Source: Pseudomonas sp. Gutcm_11s (GTDB taxonomy: Bacteria > Pseudomonadota > Gammaproteobacteria > Pseudomonadales > Pseudomonadaceae). Taken from it: a DNA stretch of 64,000 nt. Positions 46,656 through 55,432 of this stretch are shown one piece after another (within the stretch, counting starts at the first letter, position 1; each line of letters opens with the position of its first letter). The notes under the pieces were generated by a model, which saw only the letters and a list, made by a program, of their open reading frames with translations, made no database searches and was not told where the DNA came from. The stretch is from assembly GCF_028649395.1 (NCBI RefSeq), contig NZ_JAQSUW010000009.1, positions 203,989 through 267,988 of the forward strand. The letters are read 5' to 3'. The translations under genes and the position numbers were made by a program.

Positions 46656-49600
46656 ATGGCCACCACCACCCTTGGCGTGAAGCTCGACGACGCCACCCGT
46701 GAACGTCTGAAGCAAGCTGCCCAGTCCATCGATCGCACGCCGCACTGGTTGATCAAGCAGGCGATCTTCAATTATCTGGAGCAGGTCGAGGGTGGCCTGA
46801 CCCCCGCCGAGCATTCCGGCCTGGCTGCCGCCGCCGGTGAAGAATCGGTCGACGCGCTGAGCGAGCAGGGCCTGCAGGTCTTCCTCGATTTCGCCGAGAG
46901 CATCCTGCCGCAGTCCGTGCTGCGCGCCGCCATCACCTCCGCCTACCGTCGCCCTGAAACCGAGGCGCTGCCGATGCTGCTGGAGCAGGCGCGCCTGCCG
47001 AAGGAGCTGGCCGAGTCCGCCAACAAGATGGCCCTGGGTATCGCCGAGAAGCTGCGCAACCAGAAGAGCGCCGGTGGCCGTCAGGGCCTGGTGCAGGGCC
47101 TGCTGCAGGAGTTCTCCCTGTCGTCCCAGGAAGGCGTGGCGCTGATGTGCCTGGCCGAGGCGCTGCTGCGCATCCCGGACAAGGCCACTCGCGACGCGCT
47201 GATTCGTGACAAGATCGCCAACGGCAACTGGAGCCAGCACCTGGGCCAGAGCCCGTCGATGTTCGTCAACGCGGCCTCCTGGGGCCTGCTGATCACCGGC
47301 AAGCTGGTGTCCACCCACAACGAGGCGGGCCTGTCATCCTCGCTCAACCGCCTGATCGGCAAGAGCGGCGAGCCGGTGATCCGCAAGGGCGTGGACATGG
47401 CCATGCGCCTGATGGGCGAGCAGTTCGTCACCGGTGAGACCATCGGCGAGGCCCTGGCCAACGCCACCAGCATGGAGAGCAGAGGCTTCCGTTACTCCTA
47501 CGACATGCTCGGCGAGGCCGCGCTGACCGAGGAAGACGCCAAGCGCTACCTGGCTTCCTACGAGCAGGCCATCCATGCCATCGGCAAGGCCTCCCACGGC
47601 CGCGGCATCTACGAAGGTCCGGGCATCTCGATCAAGCTGTCCGCCCTGCACCCGCGCTACAGCCGCGCCCAGTACGACCGCGTGATGGACGAGCTGTACC
47701 CGATCCTGCTGGGCCTGACCAAGCTGGCCAAGCAGTACGACATCGGCCTGAACATCGACGCCGAGGAAGCCGACCGCCTGGAAATCTCCCTCGACCTGCT
47801 CGAGCGCCTGTGCTTCGCCCCCGAGCTGGCTGGCTGGAACGGTATCGGCTTCGTCATCCAGGCCTATCAGAAGCGTTGCCCGTACGTGATCGACTACGTC
47901 ATCGACCTGGCCAAGCGCAGCCGCCACCGCCTGATGATCCGCCTGGTGAAGGGCGCCTACTGGGACAGCGAGATCAAGCGCGCCCAGGTCGAAGGTCTGG
48001 AAGGCTATCCGGTGTACACCCGCAAGCCGTACACCGACATCTCCTACATCGCCTGCGCGCGCAAGCTGCTGGCCGTGCCGGAAGCCATCTACCCGCAGTT
48101 CGCCACCCACAACGCCCACTCGCTGTCGGCCATCTACCAGATCGCCGGGCAGAACTACTACCCGGGCCAGTACGAGTTCCAGTGCCTGCACGGCATGGGC
48201 GAGCCGCTGTACGAGCAGGTCGTCGGCTCGATCAAGGACGGCAAGTACAACCGTCCGTGCCGTATCTACGCCCCGGTCGGCAGCCACGAGACGCTGCTGG
48301 CCTACCTGGTCCGCCGCCTGCTGGAAAACGGCGCCAACACCAGCTTCGTCAACCGCATCGCCGACCACAGTATCTCGCTGAAAGAGCTGGTGCTGGACCC
48401 GGTCGAGCAGGTCGAGCGCATGGCCGCGCAGGAAGGCACCCTGGGCCTGGCGCACCCGCGCATCCCGCTGCCGCGTGACCTGTACGGCGAAGGCCGAGTG
48501 AACTCCAGCGGCATCGACCTGGCCAACGAACACCGCCTGGGCTCGCTGAGCTCGGCGCTGCTGTCGTCGACCAACACCAACTACGTTGCCGGCCCGATCC
48601 TCGGCTGCGACACGCCGAACCCGGGCCCGGCCGAGCCGGTACGCAACCCGGCCGACCACCGCGACCTGGTCGGTCAGGTGCATGAGTCCAGCGAAGCCGA
48701 CGTGAAGAGTGCGATCCTCTGCGCCCTGTCCAGCGGCCAGATCTGGCAGTCGACCCTGCCGGCCGAGCGCGCCGCCGTGCTGGACCGTGCCGCCGACCAG
48801 ATGGACGGCGAGATCCAGCACCTGATGGGCCTGCTGGTGCGCGAGTCCGGCAAGACCTTCGCCAACGCCATCGCCGAAGTGCGCGAGGCCGTGGACTTCC
48901 TGCGTTACTACGCCGCCCAGGCGCGTACCTTCAGCAACGACAGCTATCGTCCGCTGGGCCCGGTGGTGTGCATCAGCCCGTGGAACTTCCCGCTGGCGAT
49001 CTTCACCGGCCAGGTGGCCGCCGCTCTGGCTGCCGGCAACACTGTGCTGGCCAAGCCGGCCGAGCAGACTCCGCTGATCGCCGCGCAAGCCGTGCGCATC
49101 CTGCTGGAAGCCGGCGTGCCCGGTGGTGCCGTGCAGCTGCTGCCGGGCCGTGGCGAGACCGTCGGCGCCCGCCTGGTGGGCGACGAGCGCGTGCGTGGCG
49201 TGATGTTCACCGGTTCCACCGAAGTGGCCGGCATCCTCCAGCGCAACATCGCCGGCCGCCTGGACGCCCAGGGCCGCACCATCCCGCTGATCGCCGAGAC
49301 CGGTGGCCTCAACGCCATGATCGTCGACTCCTCGGCCCTGGCCGAGCAGGTGGTGGTCGACGTGGTCAGCTCCGCCTTCGACAGCGCCGGTCAGCGCTGC
49401 TCGGCCCTGCGCGTACTGTGTGTGCAGGACGACGTGGCCGAGCGCGTGGTGGAAATGCTCAAGGGCGCCATGGCCGAATACAGCATCGGCTCGCCGGAGC
49501 GGCTGAACACCGACATCGGTCCGGTGATCGACGCCGAGGCCAAGGCCGGCATCGAGGCGCACATCGAGAAGATGCGCGAGAAGGGCCGCAAGGTCTTCCA

Positions 49601-50591
49601 GGCCGCCCGTTCCAGTGGCGAAGAGCTCAAGCGCGGCACCTTCGTGTTGCCGACCCTGATCGAGCTGGAAAGCTTCGATGAGATGAAACGCGAGATCTTC
49701 GGCCCGGTACTGCACCTGGTGCGTTACCAGCGTGAAGACCTCGGCAGCCTGCTGCAGCAGATCAACGACAGCGGCTACGGCCTGACCCTCGGCGTGCACA
49801 CCCGCATCGACGAGACCATCACCCAGGTGGTGGACACCGCCAAGGTCGGCAACCTGTACGTCAACCGCAACATCGTCGGTGCCGTGGTCGGCGTGCAGCC
49901 GTTCGGCGGCGAAGGCCTGTCCGGTACCGGTCCGAAGGCCGGCGGCCCGCTGTACATGTACCGCCTGCTGTCGACCCGTCCGCAGGAAGCCGTGGCCCAG
50001 CACCTCAAGGGCGACAACGTGCAAGCGCTGACCGCGCCGGCCGAGCTGGCCAAGGCGCGTGCCGCCTTCGCCGAGTGGGCAGCCAAGGAGCAGCCGGCTA
50101 CTGCCGCACTGTTCGAGCAGTTCGGCGGCCTGTCGCAGAGCTACTCCAGCCACCTGCTGACCGGCCCGACCGGCGAGCGCAACAGCTACACCTTGCTGCC
50201 GCGCGAGCGCGTGCTGTGCCTGGCCGAGGAGCGTGGCGACCTGCTCGCGCAACTGGCCGCCACCCTGGCAGTGGGTAGCCGTGCTCTGCTACCGGAGGCC
50301 CAGCGCGAGCTGGTCGCCGCGCTGCCGAAAGAGGTGCAGGCGCACATCGACCAGGTGGCCGACTGGACCGCGGCCGACGCCGAGTTCGACGCCATCCTGC
50401 ACCACGGCGATTCCGACCAGCTGCGTGAAGTCTGCCAGCAGGCGGCTCAGCACAAGGGCGCGATCATCGGCGTGCACGGCCTGAACAAGGGCGAAACCGA
50501 CATTCCTCTGGAGCGCCTGCTGATCGAGCATGCCCTCAGCGTGAACACCGCGGCCGCCGGCGGCAACGCCAGCCTGATGACCATCGGCTGA
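46656..50591 (+). CDS. putA: Trifunctional proline utilisation protein PutA
   Basis: A 1,311-residue protein. The N-terminal ribbon-helix-helix (residues about 2-45, GVKLDDATRERLKQAAQ then TPHWLIKQAIFNYLEQVE) represses its own operon. The proline dehydrogenase barrel (about 190-570) has RLVKGAYWDSEIKRAQ and R553-R554 in YLVRRLLENGAN. The aldehyde dehydrogenase domain (about 640-1130) carries catalytic C915 in DSAGQRCSAL. It oxidises proline to P5C with FAD and then glutamate semialdehyde to glutamate with NAD, channelling the intermediate. It is membrane-associated when proline is abundant. AGGA precedes the ATG. GTTGCA operators lie upstream. Confidence 0.97.
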   Translation: MATTTLGVKLDDATRERLKQAAQSIDRTPHWLIKQAIFNYLEQVEGGLTPAEHSGLAAAAGEESVDALSEQGLQVFLDFAESILPQSVLRAAITSAYRRPETEALPMLLEQARLPKELAESANKMALGIAEKLRNQKSAGGRQGLVQGLLQEFSLSSQEGVALMCLAEALLRIPDKATRDALIRDKIANGNWSQHLGQSPSMFVNAASWGLLITGKLVSTHNEAGLSSSLNRLIGKSGEPVIRKGVDMAMRLMGEQFVTGETIGEALANATSMESRGFRYSYDMLGEAALTEEDAKRYLASYEQAIHAIGKASHGRGIYEGPGISIKLSALHPRYSRAQYDRVMDELYPILLGLTKLAKQYDIGLNIDAEEADRLEISLDLLERLCFAPELAGWNGIGFVIQAYQKRCPYVIDYVIDLAKRSRHRLMIRLVKGAYWDSEIKRAQVEGLEGYPVYTRKPYTDISYIACARKLLAVPEAIYPQFATHNAHSLSAIYQIAGQNYYPGQYEFQCLHGMGEPLYEQVVGSIKDGKYNRPCRIYAPVGSHETLLAYLVRRLLENGANTSFVNRIADHSISLKELVLDPVEQVERMAAQEGTLGLAHPRIPLPRDLYGEGRVNSSGIDLANEHRLGSLSSALLSSTNTNYVAGPILGCDTPNPGPAEPVRNPADHRDLVGQVHESSEADVKSAILCALSSGQIWQSTLPAERAAVLDRAADQMDGEIQHLMGLLVRESGKTFANAIAEVREAVDFLRYYAAQARTFSNDSYRPLGPVVCISPWNFPLAIFTGQVAAALAAGNTVLAKPAEQTPLIAAQAVRILLEAGVPGGAVQLLPGRGETVGARLVGDERVRGVMFTGSTEVAGILQRNIAGRLDAQGRTIPLIAETGGLNAMIVDSSALAEQVVVDVVSSAFDSAGQRCSALRVLCVQDDVAERVVEMLKGAMAEYSIGSPERLNTDIGPVIDAEAKAGIEAHIEKMREKGRKVFQAARSSGEELKRGTFVLPTLIELESFDEMKREIFGPVLHLVRYQREDLGSLLQQINDSGYGLTLGVHTRIDETITQVVDTAKVGNLYVNRNIVGAVVGVQPFGGEGLSGTGPKAGGPLYMYRLLSTRPQEAVAQHLKGDNVQALTAPAELAKARAAFAEWAAKEQPATAALFEQFGGLSQSYSSHLLTGPTGERNSYTLLPRERVLCLAEERGDLLAQLAATLAVGSRALLPEAQRELVAALPKEVQAHIDQVADWTAADAEFDAILHHGDSDQLREVCQQAAQHKGAIIGVHGLNKGETDIPLERLLIEHALSVNTAAAGGNASLMTIG

Positions 50592-50597
50592 TCCCGC

Positions 50598-50625
50598 GCG
50601 GCCGGCGGAGCTCTCCGCTGGCCGC
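50598..50625. other. GC-rich hairpin after putA
   Basis: GCGGCCGGCGGAG and CTCCGCTGGCCGC pair with one mismatch and almost no loop, directly after the putA stop. Confidence 0.5.
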
Positions 50626-50635
50626 ACGAATCCCG

Positions 50636-50666
50636 CCGCAGAAAGCTGGTTGAAAGCTTTCTGCGG
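50636..50666. other. 12-bp perfect hairpin between putA and proC
   Basis: CCGCAGAAAGCT and AGCTTTCTGCGG pair perfectly around GGTTGAA. CATCCTTTCCC follows, not a clear U-run. It may attenuate read-through from putA into proC. Confidence 0.5.
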
Positions 50667-50697
50667 CATCCTTTCCCAAGTTCGGGATGTACGCAGC

Positions 50698-51489
50698 ATG
50701 AACGCACTCTTTCTCGGCTATGGCCGTATGGGCAGCGCCATTGGCGAAGCGTGGCTGAAAGGCCACCTGGTCGGCAGCATCAGTGCCGTCGATCCCTATC
50801 TGGAGTTCTCCTCCAGTGCCCAGTTGTATGCGTCTATCGAAGAACTGCCGCAGCAGGCCTTCGACCTGATCATCGTGGCCACCAAGCCAGGCTATGCCTG
50901 CGAGGTACTGGCCGCGCTGCCCGATGTGCTGTGCCAGGACGCCGTGGTGATCTCGGTCGCCGCCGGCATCACCAGCGCCAGCCTGAGCCAGGCCCTGCGC
51001 CAGCGTTGCCCGGTGGTGCGGGTGATGCCCAACACGCCGGTGCTGGTCGGCGCCGGGTGCACCGGCATGTTCACTGATGCCGAGTTGAGTGCGGAGCGTC
51101 GTGATCAGGTCGCGCACCTGTTCGAGACCGTGGGTAAGGGCTACTGGGTCGAGCAGGAAGGCCAGCTGGACGCGGTCACTGCCCTGTCCGGCAGCGGCCC
51201 GGCTTACTACCATCTGTTCAGCGAGGCGCTGGCAGCTGCCGGCGTGGCCCTCGGCCTGCCGGCCGATCTGGCCAAGGCCCTCGCCGCACAGACCGCGTTC
51301 GGAGCGGCCTCGCTGCAAGTGCAGCCGGGTGCCGACTTCGTCGAACTGCGCACCGCCGTGACCTCGCCGAATGGCACCACGGCAGCTGCGATTGCCAGCT
51401 TCGAGCAGGATCAGGCCTTGCGCCACCTGGTCGATGCGGCAGCCCGAGCGGCCTTCGTCCGCTCCCAGGAGCTCTCCGAGGGCGCCTGA
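50698..51489 (+). CDS. proC: Pyrroline-5-carboxylate reductase (proC paralogue)
   Basis: A 263-residue Rossmann-fold enzyme. The nucleotide-binding motif is LGYGRMGSAIGEAWL and the P5CR signature is in VTALSGSGPAYYH with TSPNGTTAAAIASFEQ. It reduces P5C to proline, the reverse of the step done by PutA next door. The start at 50698 (MNALFLGYG) is chosen because it begins the Rossmann strand. An earlier ATG adds a non-conserved leader. Pseudomonads usually have proC near pilT, so this is probably a second copy tied to proline catabolism. A strong terminator follows. Confidence 0.88.
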   Translation: MNALFLGYGRMGSAIGEAWLKGHLVGSISAVDPYLEFSSSAQLYASIEELPQQAFDLIIVATKPGYACEVLAALPDVLCQDAVVISVAAGITSASLSQALRQRCPVVRVMPNTPVLVGAGCTGMFTDAELSAERRDQVAHLFETVGKGYWVEQEGQLDAVTALSGSGPAYYHLFSEALAAAGVALGLPADLAKALAAQTAFGAASLQVQPGADFVELRTAVTSPNGTTAAAIASFEQDQALRHLVDAAARAAFVRSQELSEGA

Positions 51490-51618
51490 CCGGCCGTGGC
51501 GAGCAGTCGCCACGTGCCACGCCACGTACACCGCAAGGGGGCTTACCCGCCCGGTATGTGGCGTTTCCAACCTAGGCCGGCTCGTTCCGGCACCCGGCAG
51601 GGCCACAAGCCCGGCCAC

Positions 51619-51646
51619 AAAAAAGCCCGGCATTTGCCGGGCTTTT
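51619..51646. terminator. Bidirectional terminator between proC and DUF4197
   Basis: AAAAAAGCCCGGC-ATTT-GCCGGGCTTTT with A- and T-runs on both sides. Confidence 0.9.
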
Positions 51647-51672
51647 GCTTTTGCGCGTCGTGGCGGCTGACT

Positions 51673-52350
51673 TTACAGCGCGCCGAAGACCTTCTTGGCC
51701 AGGCTGGTCGCGGCACCGGCCGGGTTTTGGCGGATGCTCGCTTCCTGCTCGGCGATCATCTTGAACAGGCCGTCCAGCGCCTGCTCGGTCACGTAGTTCT
51801 CGACGTTGGCGCTCTTCGCGTCGACCACGCCGAGGGCGGCGGCTTGGCCGGCGAAGCTGTTGTACTGCTTGGCCACGCCGACCTTGTCGGTGGCCTGCTT
51901 GACGATGGGCAGGAACTTGGCGCGGATCTGCTCGCGGCTGCTCTTGTTCAGGTACTGGGTGGCGGAGTCGTCACCACCGGCGAGGATGGCCTTGGCATCG
52001 CTCACGGTCATCTTCTTTACCGCATCCACCAGGATCGCCTGGGCCTGCGGCACGGCAGCCTCGGCGGCCTTGTTCATGCTGGCTTCGAGCTCTTCGACCT
52101 GGGCGCCCATGCCCATCATCTTCATGGTCTGCGCGGCCTTGCCCAGCTTGCCGGGCAGCTCGATGCGCACCTCGTCGTTGTTGCTGAAGCCGCCCGGCTT
52201 GCCGAGCTGCTTGACGGCGACCTGCGCGCCCTGGGTCAGCGCGTCCTTGAGGCCGCCGCTGGCGTCGGTCTGGCTGAGGTCGGAGAGGGACAGGGCGAAG
52301 GCGCCAGCGGACAGCAGCAGGCCGGCGGCGAGGGTGGTGAGGCGCAGCAT
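51673..52350 (-). CDS. DUF4197 periplasmic protein
   Basis: A 225-residue protein with a Sec signal peptide (about 1-19, AGAFALSLSDL). The mature part is all-helical, with GLKDALTQGAQVAVKQL, VEELEASMNKAAEAA and a C-terminal GLFKMIAEQEASIRQNP segment that match the DUF4197 family. The function is unknown. It converges on proC across a shared terminator. It faces away from the P-type ATPase gene, sharing the 309-base upstream gap. Confidence 0.82.
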   Translation of the reverse strand: MLRLTTLAAGLLLSAGAFALSLSDLSQTDASGGLKDALTQGAQVAVKQLGKPGGFSNNDEVRIELPGKLGKAAQTMKMMGMGAQVEELEASMNKAAEAAVPQAQAILVDAVKKMTVSDAKAILAGGDDSATQYLNKSSREQIRAKFLPIVKQATDKVGVAKQYNSFAGQAAALGVVDAKSANVENYVTEQALDGLFKMIAEQEASIRQNPAGAATSLAKKVFGAL

Positions 52351-52659
52351 GGGGGACTTCCTTGATGACAGGGATATCGACCGAGCTTAGCGGAGTGGCG
52401 CCAGCGAGCCAATCGCGATGGCGTGGCTGGTCCGCTCCGTGGTCGTCTATGGTTTTCCTGCGCGCAGCGCTCTAGCGCGGGCCTGTGGTTCGCCAGGCGA
52501 GATGCGCGCGGACATGACCTGGGTCAATGGCGGCGGCCTTTTACGGGGCCAATGCTGACCCTGGACAGTATTCATTCAGCTTGTGAGGCGCACAGTAGGA
52601 ATACCCACTCGCGGAGCGTGCCAGGGGCCGCTCTTTCAGGAGTCACCGAGGAGGACGAT
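52351..52659. promoter_or_regulatory. Gene-free gap with ANR/FNR-like palindrome
   Basis: This gap lies between divergent DUF4197 and the P-type ATPase genes. At 52514-52528 it holds ATGACCTGGGTCAAT, in which TGACC-TG-GGTCA is a perfect palindrome close to TTGAC-N4-GTCAA, a variant of the ANR/FNR box. No gene is seen here. A frame open from 52423 lacks a ribosome-binding site. Confidence 0.45.
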
Positions 52660-55380
52660 ATGGGATCGCTGCACACCCACGAGCAAGGCGCGCCAGCCAC
52701 TGCCGAGCAGTGGTACCGCAAGAGCGCGGACCAGGCGATGGCCGACCTGCAGACCAGCATCACCGGGCTGGCCCCGGAAGAGGCCGCCGCGCGGCTGCTG
52801 CGGGTCGGTGCCAATGCGCTGCCGGCCAAGGCCGTCGATCCGGCCTGGCTGCGCTTCGCCCGCCACTTCAACGACGTGCTCATCTACATCCTGCTGGCGG
52901 CCGCAGTCGCCACGGCGCTGATGGGGCACTGGACCGACACCCTGGTGATCCTCATCGTGGCGGTGATCAATGCCTCCATCGGCTTCTTCCAGGAGAACAA
53001 GGCGGAGAAATCCCTGGCCGCGCTGCGCGGCATGCTCAGCAGCCACGCCCACGTGGTGCGCAACGGCAAGAAGCTGGAGATCGACGCCAGCGAGCTGGTG
53101 CCCGGCGACATCGTCATCCTGCGCCCCGGCGACAAGATTCCCGCCGACGTGCGCCTGTTCGAGGCGCACCACCTGCAGGTCGAGGAGTCCATGCTCACCG
53201 GCGAGTCGCTCACCGTGGCCAAGCAGGTCGAGAGCATCGACCACGAGGCGCTGCTGGCCGACCGCACCAACCTGGCGTTCTCCGGCACCAGTGTCAGCGC
53301 CGGCAACGCCAAGGGTGTGGTGGTCGAGACCGGCGTATCCACCGAGCTGGGCAAGATCAACCGCATGATCGCCACGGTGGACGAGACCGAGACCCCGCTA
53401 CTGCGGCAGATCGACCAGCTGGGCAAGCGTCTGTTCCAGCTGATCATCGGCATGATGGCGGTGCTCTTCGTCATCGGCTTCTTCTGGCACGACTACCCGT
53501 TCGGTGAGCTCCTGCTGTCGCTGATCAGCCTGGCCGTGGCCGCGGTGCCCGAAGGCCTGCCGGCGATCGTGTCGATCATCCTGTCCCTTGGCGTGCAGCG
53601 CATGGCTACCAACAAGGCGATCATCCGCAAGTTGCCGACGGTGGAGACGCTCGGTGCGATGAGCGTGATCTGCTCGGACAAGACCGGCACCCTGACCATG
53701 AACGAGATGACGGTGAAGAGCGTGCTCACCGCCGACACCAGCTTCAACGTCGAGGGGCAGAGCTACGAGCCCAAGGGCCGCATCACCCTGGCCGGCGCCA
53801 CCGAGGCGCTGAGCTGGGCCGAACACCCGAACCTCGCGGCCTTCATCCGGGCTATCGACACCTGCAACGACAGCAGCCTGCAGCGCGATGAGGGCGGGCG
53901 CTGGAACGTGGTCGGCGGCCCCACCGAGGGCGCGCTCAAGGTGCTGGCGCGCAAGGCCGAGCTGCCCGAAGTGGAAGTGCGGCGCATGGGCAAGATCCCC
54001 TTCGACTCGGCCTACAAGTACATGGCGCGACGCTGCGATGTCGGTGGCGAGAGCCTGATCTACCTCAAGGGCGCGCCCGACGTGCTGCTGCGCATGTGCG
54101 AGCAACAGCTGGGCGTGAACGGCGCCGAGCCGCTGGACCGTGCCTACTGGGAGCGCGAGATGGGCCACATCGCCAGCCAGGGCTTGCGCATGCTGGCGGC
54201 GGCCTACCGGCCGGTGCCCGGCGCCAATGGCGAGATCGATCACCCGGACGTGCAGCACGGCATGGTCTTCCTCGGCGTCGCCGGGCTGATGGACCCGCCG
54301 CGCCCCGAGGCGATCGAGGCCATCGCCATGTGCCGGCAGGCCGGCATTCAGGTCAAGATGATCACCGGCGACCACCCGGATACCGCCGTGGCCATCGCCG
54401 GCATGCTCGGCATGGGCAGCGATTTGCGCGCCATGACCGGCCAGGAGCTGGAGGCCATCGACGACGCCGAGCTGAAGTCGCGGGCCATGCAGTATTCGGT
54501 GTTCGCGCGGACCAGCCCCGAGCACAAGCTGCGCCTGGTGCGCGCCCTGCAGGCCAACAAGCAGGTGGTGGGCATGACCGGCGACGGGGTCAACGACGCG
54601 CCGGCGCTGAAGCAGGCCGACGTCGGCATCGCCATGGGCATCAAGGGCACCGAGGTGACCAAGGAGGCCGCCGACATGGTGCTCACCGATGACAATTTCT
54701 CCACCATTACCGGCGCCGTGCGCGAGGGGCGGCGGGTCTATGACAACCTGAAGAAGACGGTGCTGTTCATCCTGCCGACCAACCTGGCGCAGGGCCTGAT
54801 CATCATCCTGGCGATCCTCGCTGGCGCCGTGGTGCCGCTGTCGCCGCTGCAGATCCTGTGGATGAACATGGCCACCTCGATCACCCTGTCCTTCGCCCTG
54901 GCCTTCGAGCCCGGCGAGTCGGGGATGATGCGGCGCAAGCCGCGCGACGCCCGTGAGTCGATCCTCAACGGCTTCACCGTGTGGCGGGTGTTCTTCGTCG
55001 GCAGCCTGCTGGCCTCCGCGGCCTTCGCCGTGGATGCGTGGATGCTCGCCAATGGCCAGGACACCAACCACATCCGCAGCATGGTCCTGCACACCCTGGT
55101 CGTCTCGCAGTGGGCCTACCTGTTCAACTGCCGCCTGCAGGACGAGTTCTCGCTGAACGCTGCGCTGCTGCGCAACGGCGCGCTGCTCACCGTGACGCTG
55201 GCGCTGATCCTGCTGCAGTGCCTGGTGCTCTACGTGCCCTTCATGCAGGAGGCGTTCGACACGGTGGCGCTGCCGTTCAGCAACTGGCTGGTGGCCATCG
55301 GCATCGGTGCGCTGGTGTTCTTCGCCGTCGAGTTGGAGAAGCTGGTGATCCGCCGCTGGAAGGCCAGCCGCGGGCACTGA
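52660..55380 (+). CDS. P2-type cation-transporting ATPase with altered ion site
   Basis: A 906-residue P-type ATPase. The start at 52660 follows GAGGAGGA. The phosphorylation site is D340 in CSDKTGTLT, and the actuator loop TGES and hinge TGDGVNDAPAL are intact. M4 has the PEGLP motif of P2 pumps. In M6 the segment LWMNMATSIT has N736 and T739 but S740 where calcium pumps have Asp, and M5 reads PTNLAQG where SERCA has a Glu four residues on. It may therefore not be a calcium pump of SERCA type. It is similar in size to PA1429 of P. aeruginosa. An ANR-like palindrome lies upstream. Confidence 0.88.
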   Translation: MGSLHTHEQGAPATAEQWYRKSADQAMADLQTSITGLAPEEAAARLLRVGANALPAKAVDPAWLRFARHFNDVLIYILLAAAVATALMGHWTDTLVILIVAVINASIGFFQENKAEKSLAALRGMLSSHAHVVRNGKKLEIDASELVPGDIVILRPGDKIPADVRLFEAHHLQVEESMLTGESLTVAKQVESIDHEALLADRTNLAFSGTSVSAGNAKGVVVETGVSTELGKINRMIATVDETETPLLRQIDQLGKRLFQLIIGMMAVLFVIGFFWHDYPFGELLLSLISLAVAAVPEGLPAIVSIILSLGVQRMATNKAIIRKLPTVETLGAMSVICSDKTGTLTMNEMTVKSVLTADTSFNVEGQSYEPKGRITLAGATEALSWAEHPNLAAFIRAIDTCNDSSLQRDEGGRWNVVGGPTEGALKVLARKAELPEVEVRRMGKIPFDSAYKYMARRCDVGGESLIYLKGAPDVLLRMCEQQLGVNGAEPLDRAYWEREMGHIASQGLRMLAAAYRPVPGANGEIDHPDVQHGMVFLGVAGLMDPPRPEAIEAIAMCRQAGIQVKMITGDHPDTAVAIAGMLGMGSDLRAMTGQELEAIDDAELKSRAMQYSVFARTSPEHKLRLVRALQANKQVVGMTGDGVNDAPALKQADVGIAMGIKGTEVTKEAADMVLTDDNFSTITGAVREGRRVYDNLKKTVLFILPTNLAQGLIIILAILAGAVVPLSPLQILWMNMATSITLSFALAFEPGESGMMRRKPRDARESILNGFTVWRVFFVGSLLASAAFAVDAWMLANGQDTNHIRSMVLHTLVVSQWAYLFNCRLQDEFSLNAALLRNGALLTVTLALILLQCLVLYVPFMQEAFDTVALPFSNWLVAIGIGALVFFAVELEKLVIRRWKASRGH

Positions 55381-55391
55381 GTTGGGGTAAA

Positions 55392-55423
55392 AGAAAAGGG
55401 CCGCAGATGCGGCCCTTTTTCTT
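55392..55423. terminator. Bidirectional terminator between the ATPase gene and plsB
   Basis: AAAAGGGCCGC-AGAT-GCGGCCCTTTT with flanking A- and T-rich bases, serving both convergent genes. Confidence 0.9.
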
Positions 55424-55432
55424 GTGCGCGGA

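Noticed and set aside
47334..50252. 972-codon open frame opposite putA
   Set aside because: It is a shadow of putA. No ribosome-binding site or recognisable domain.
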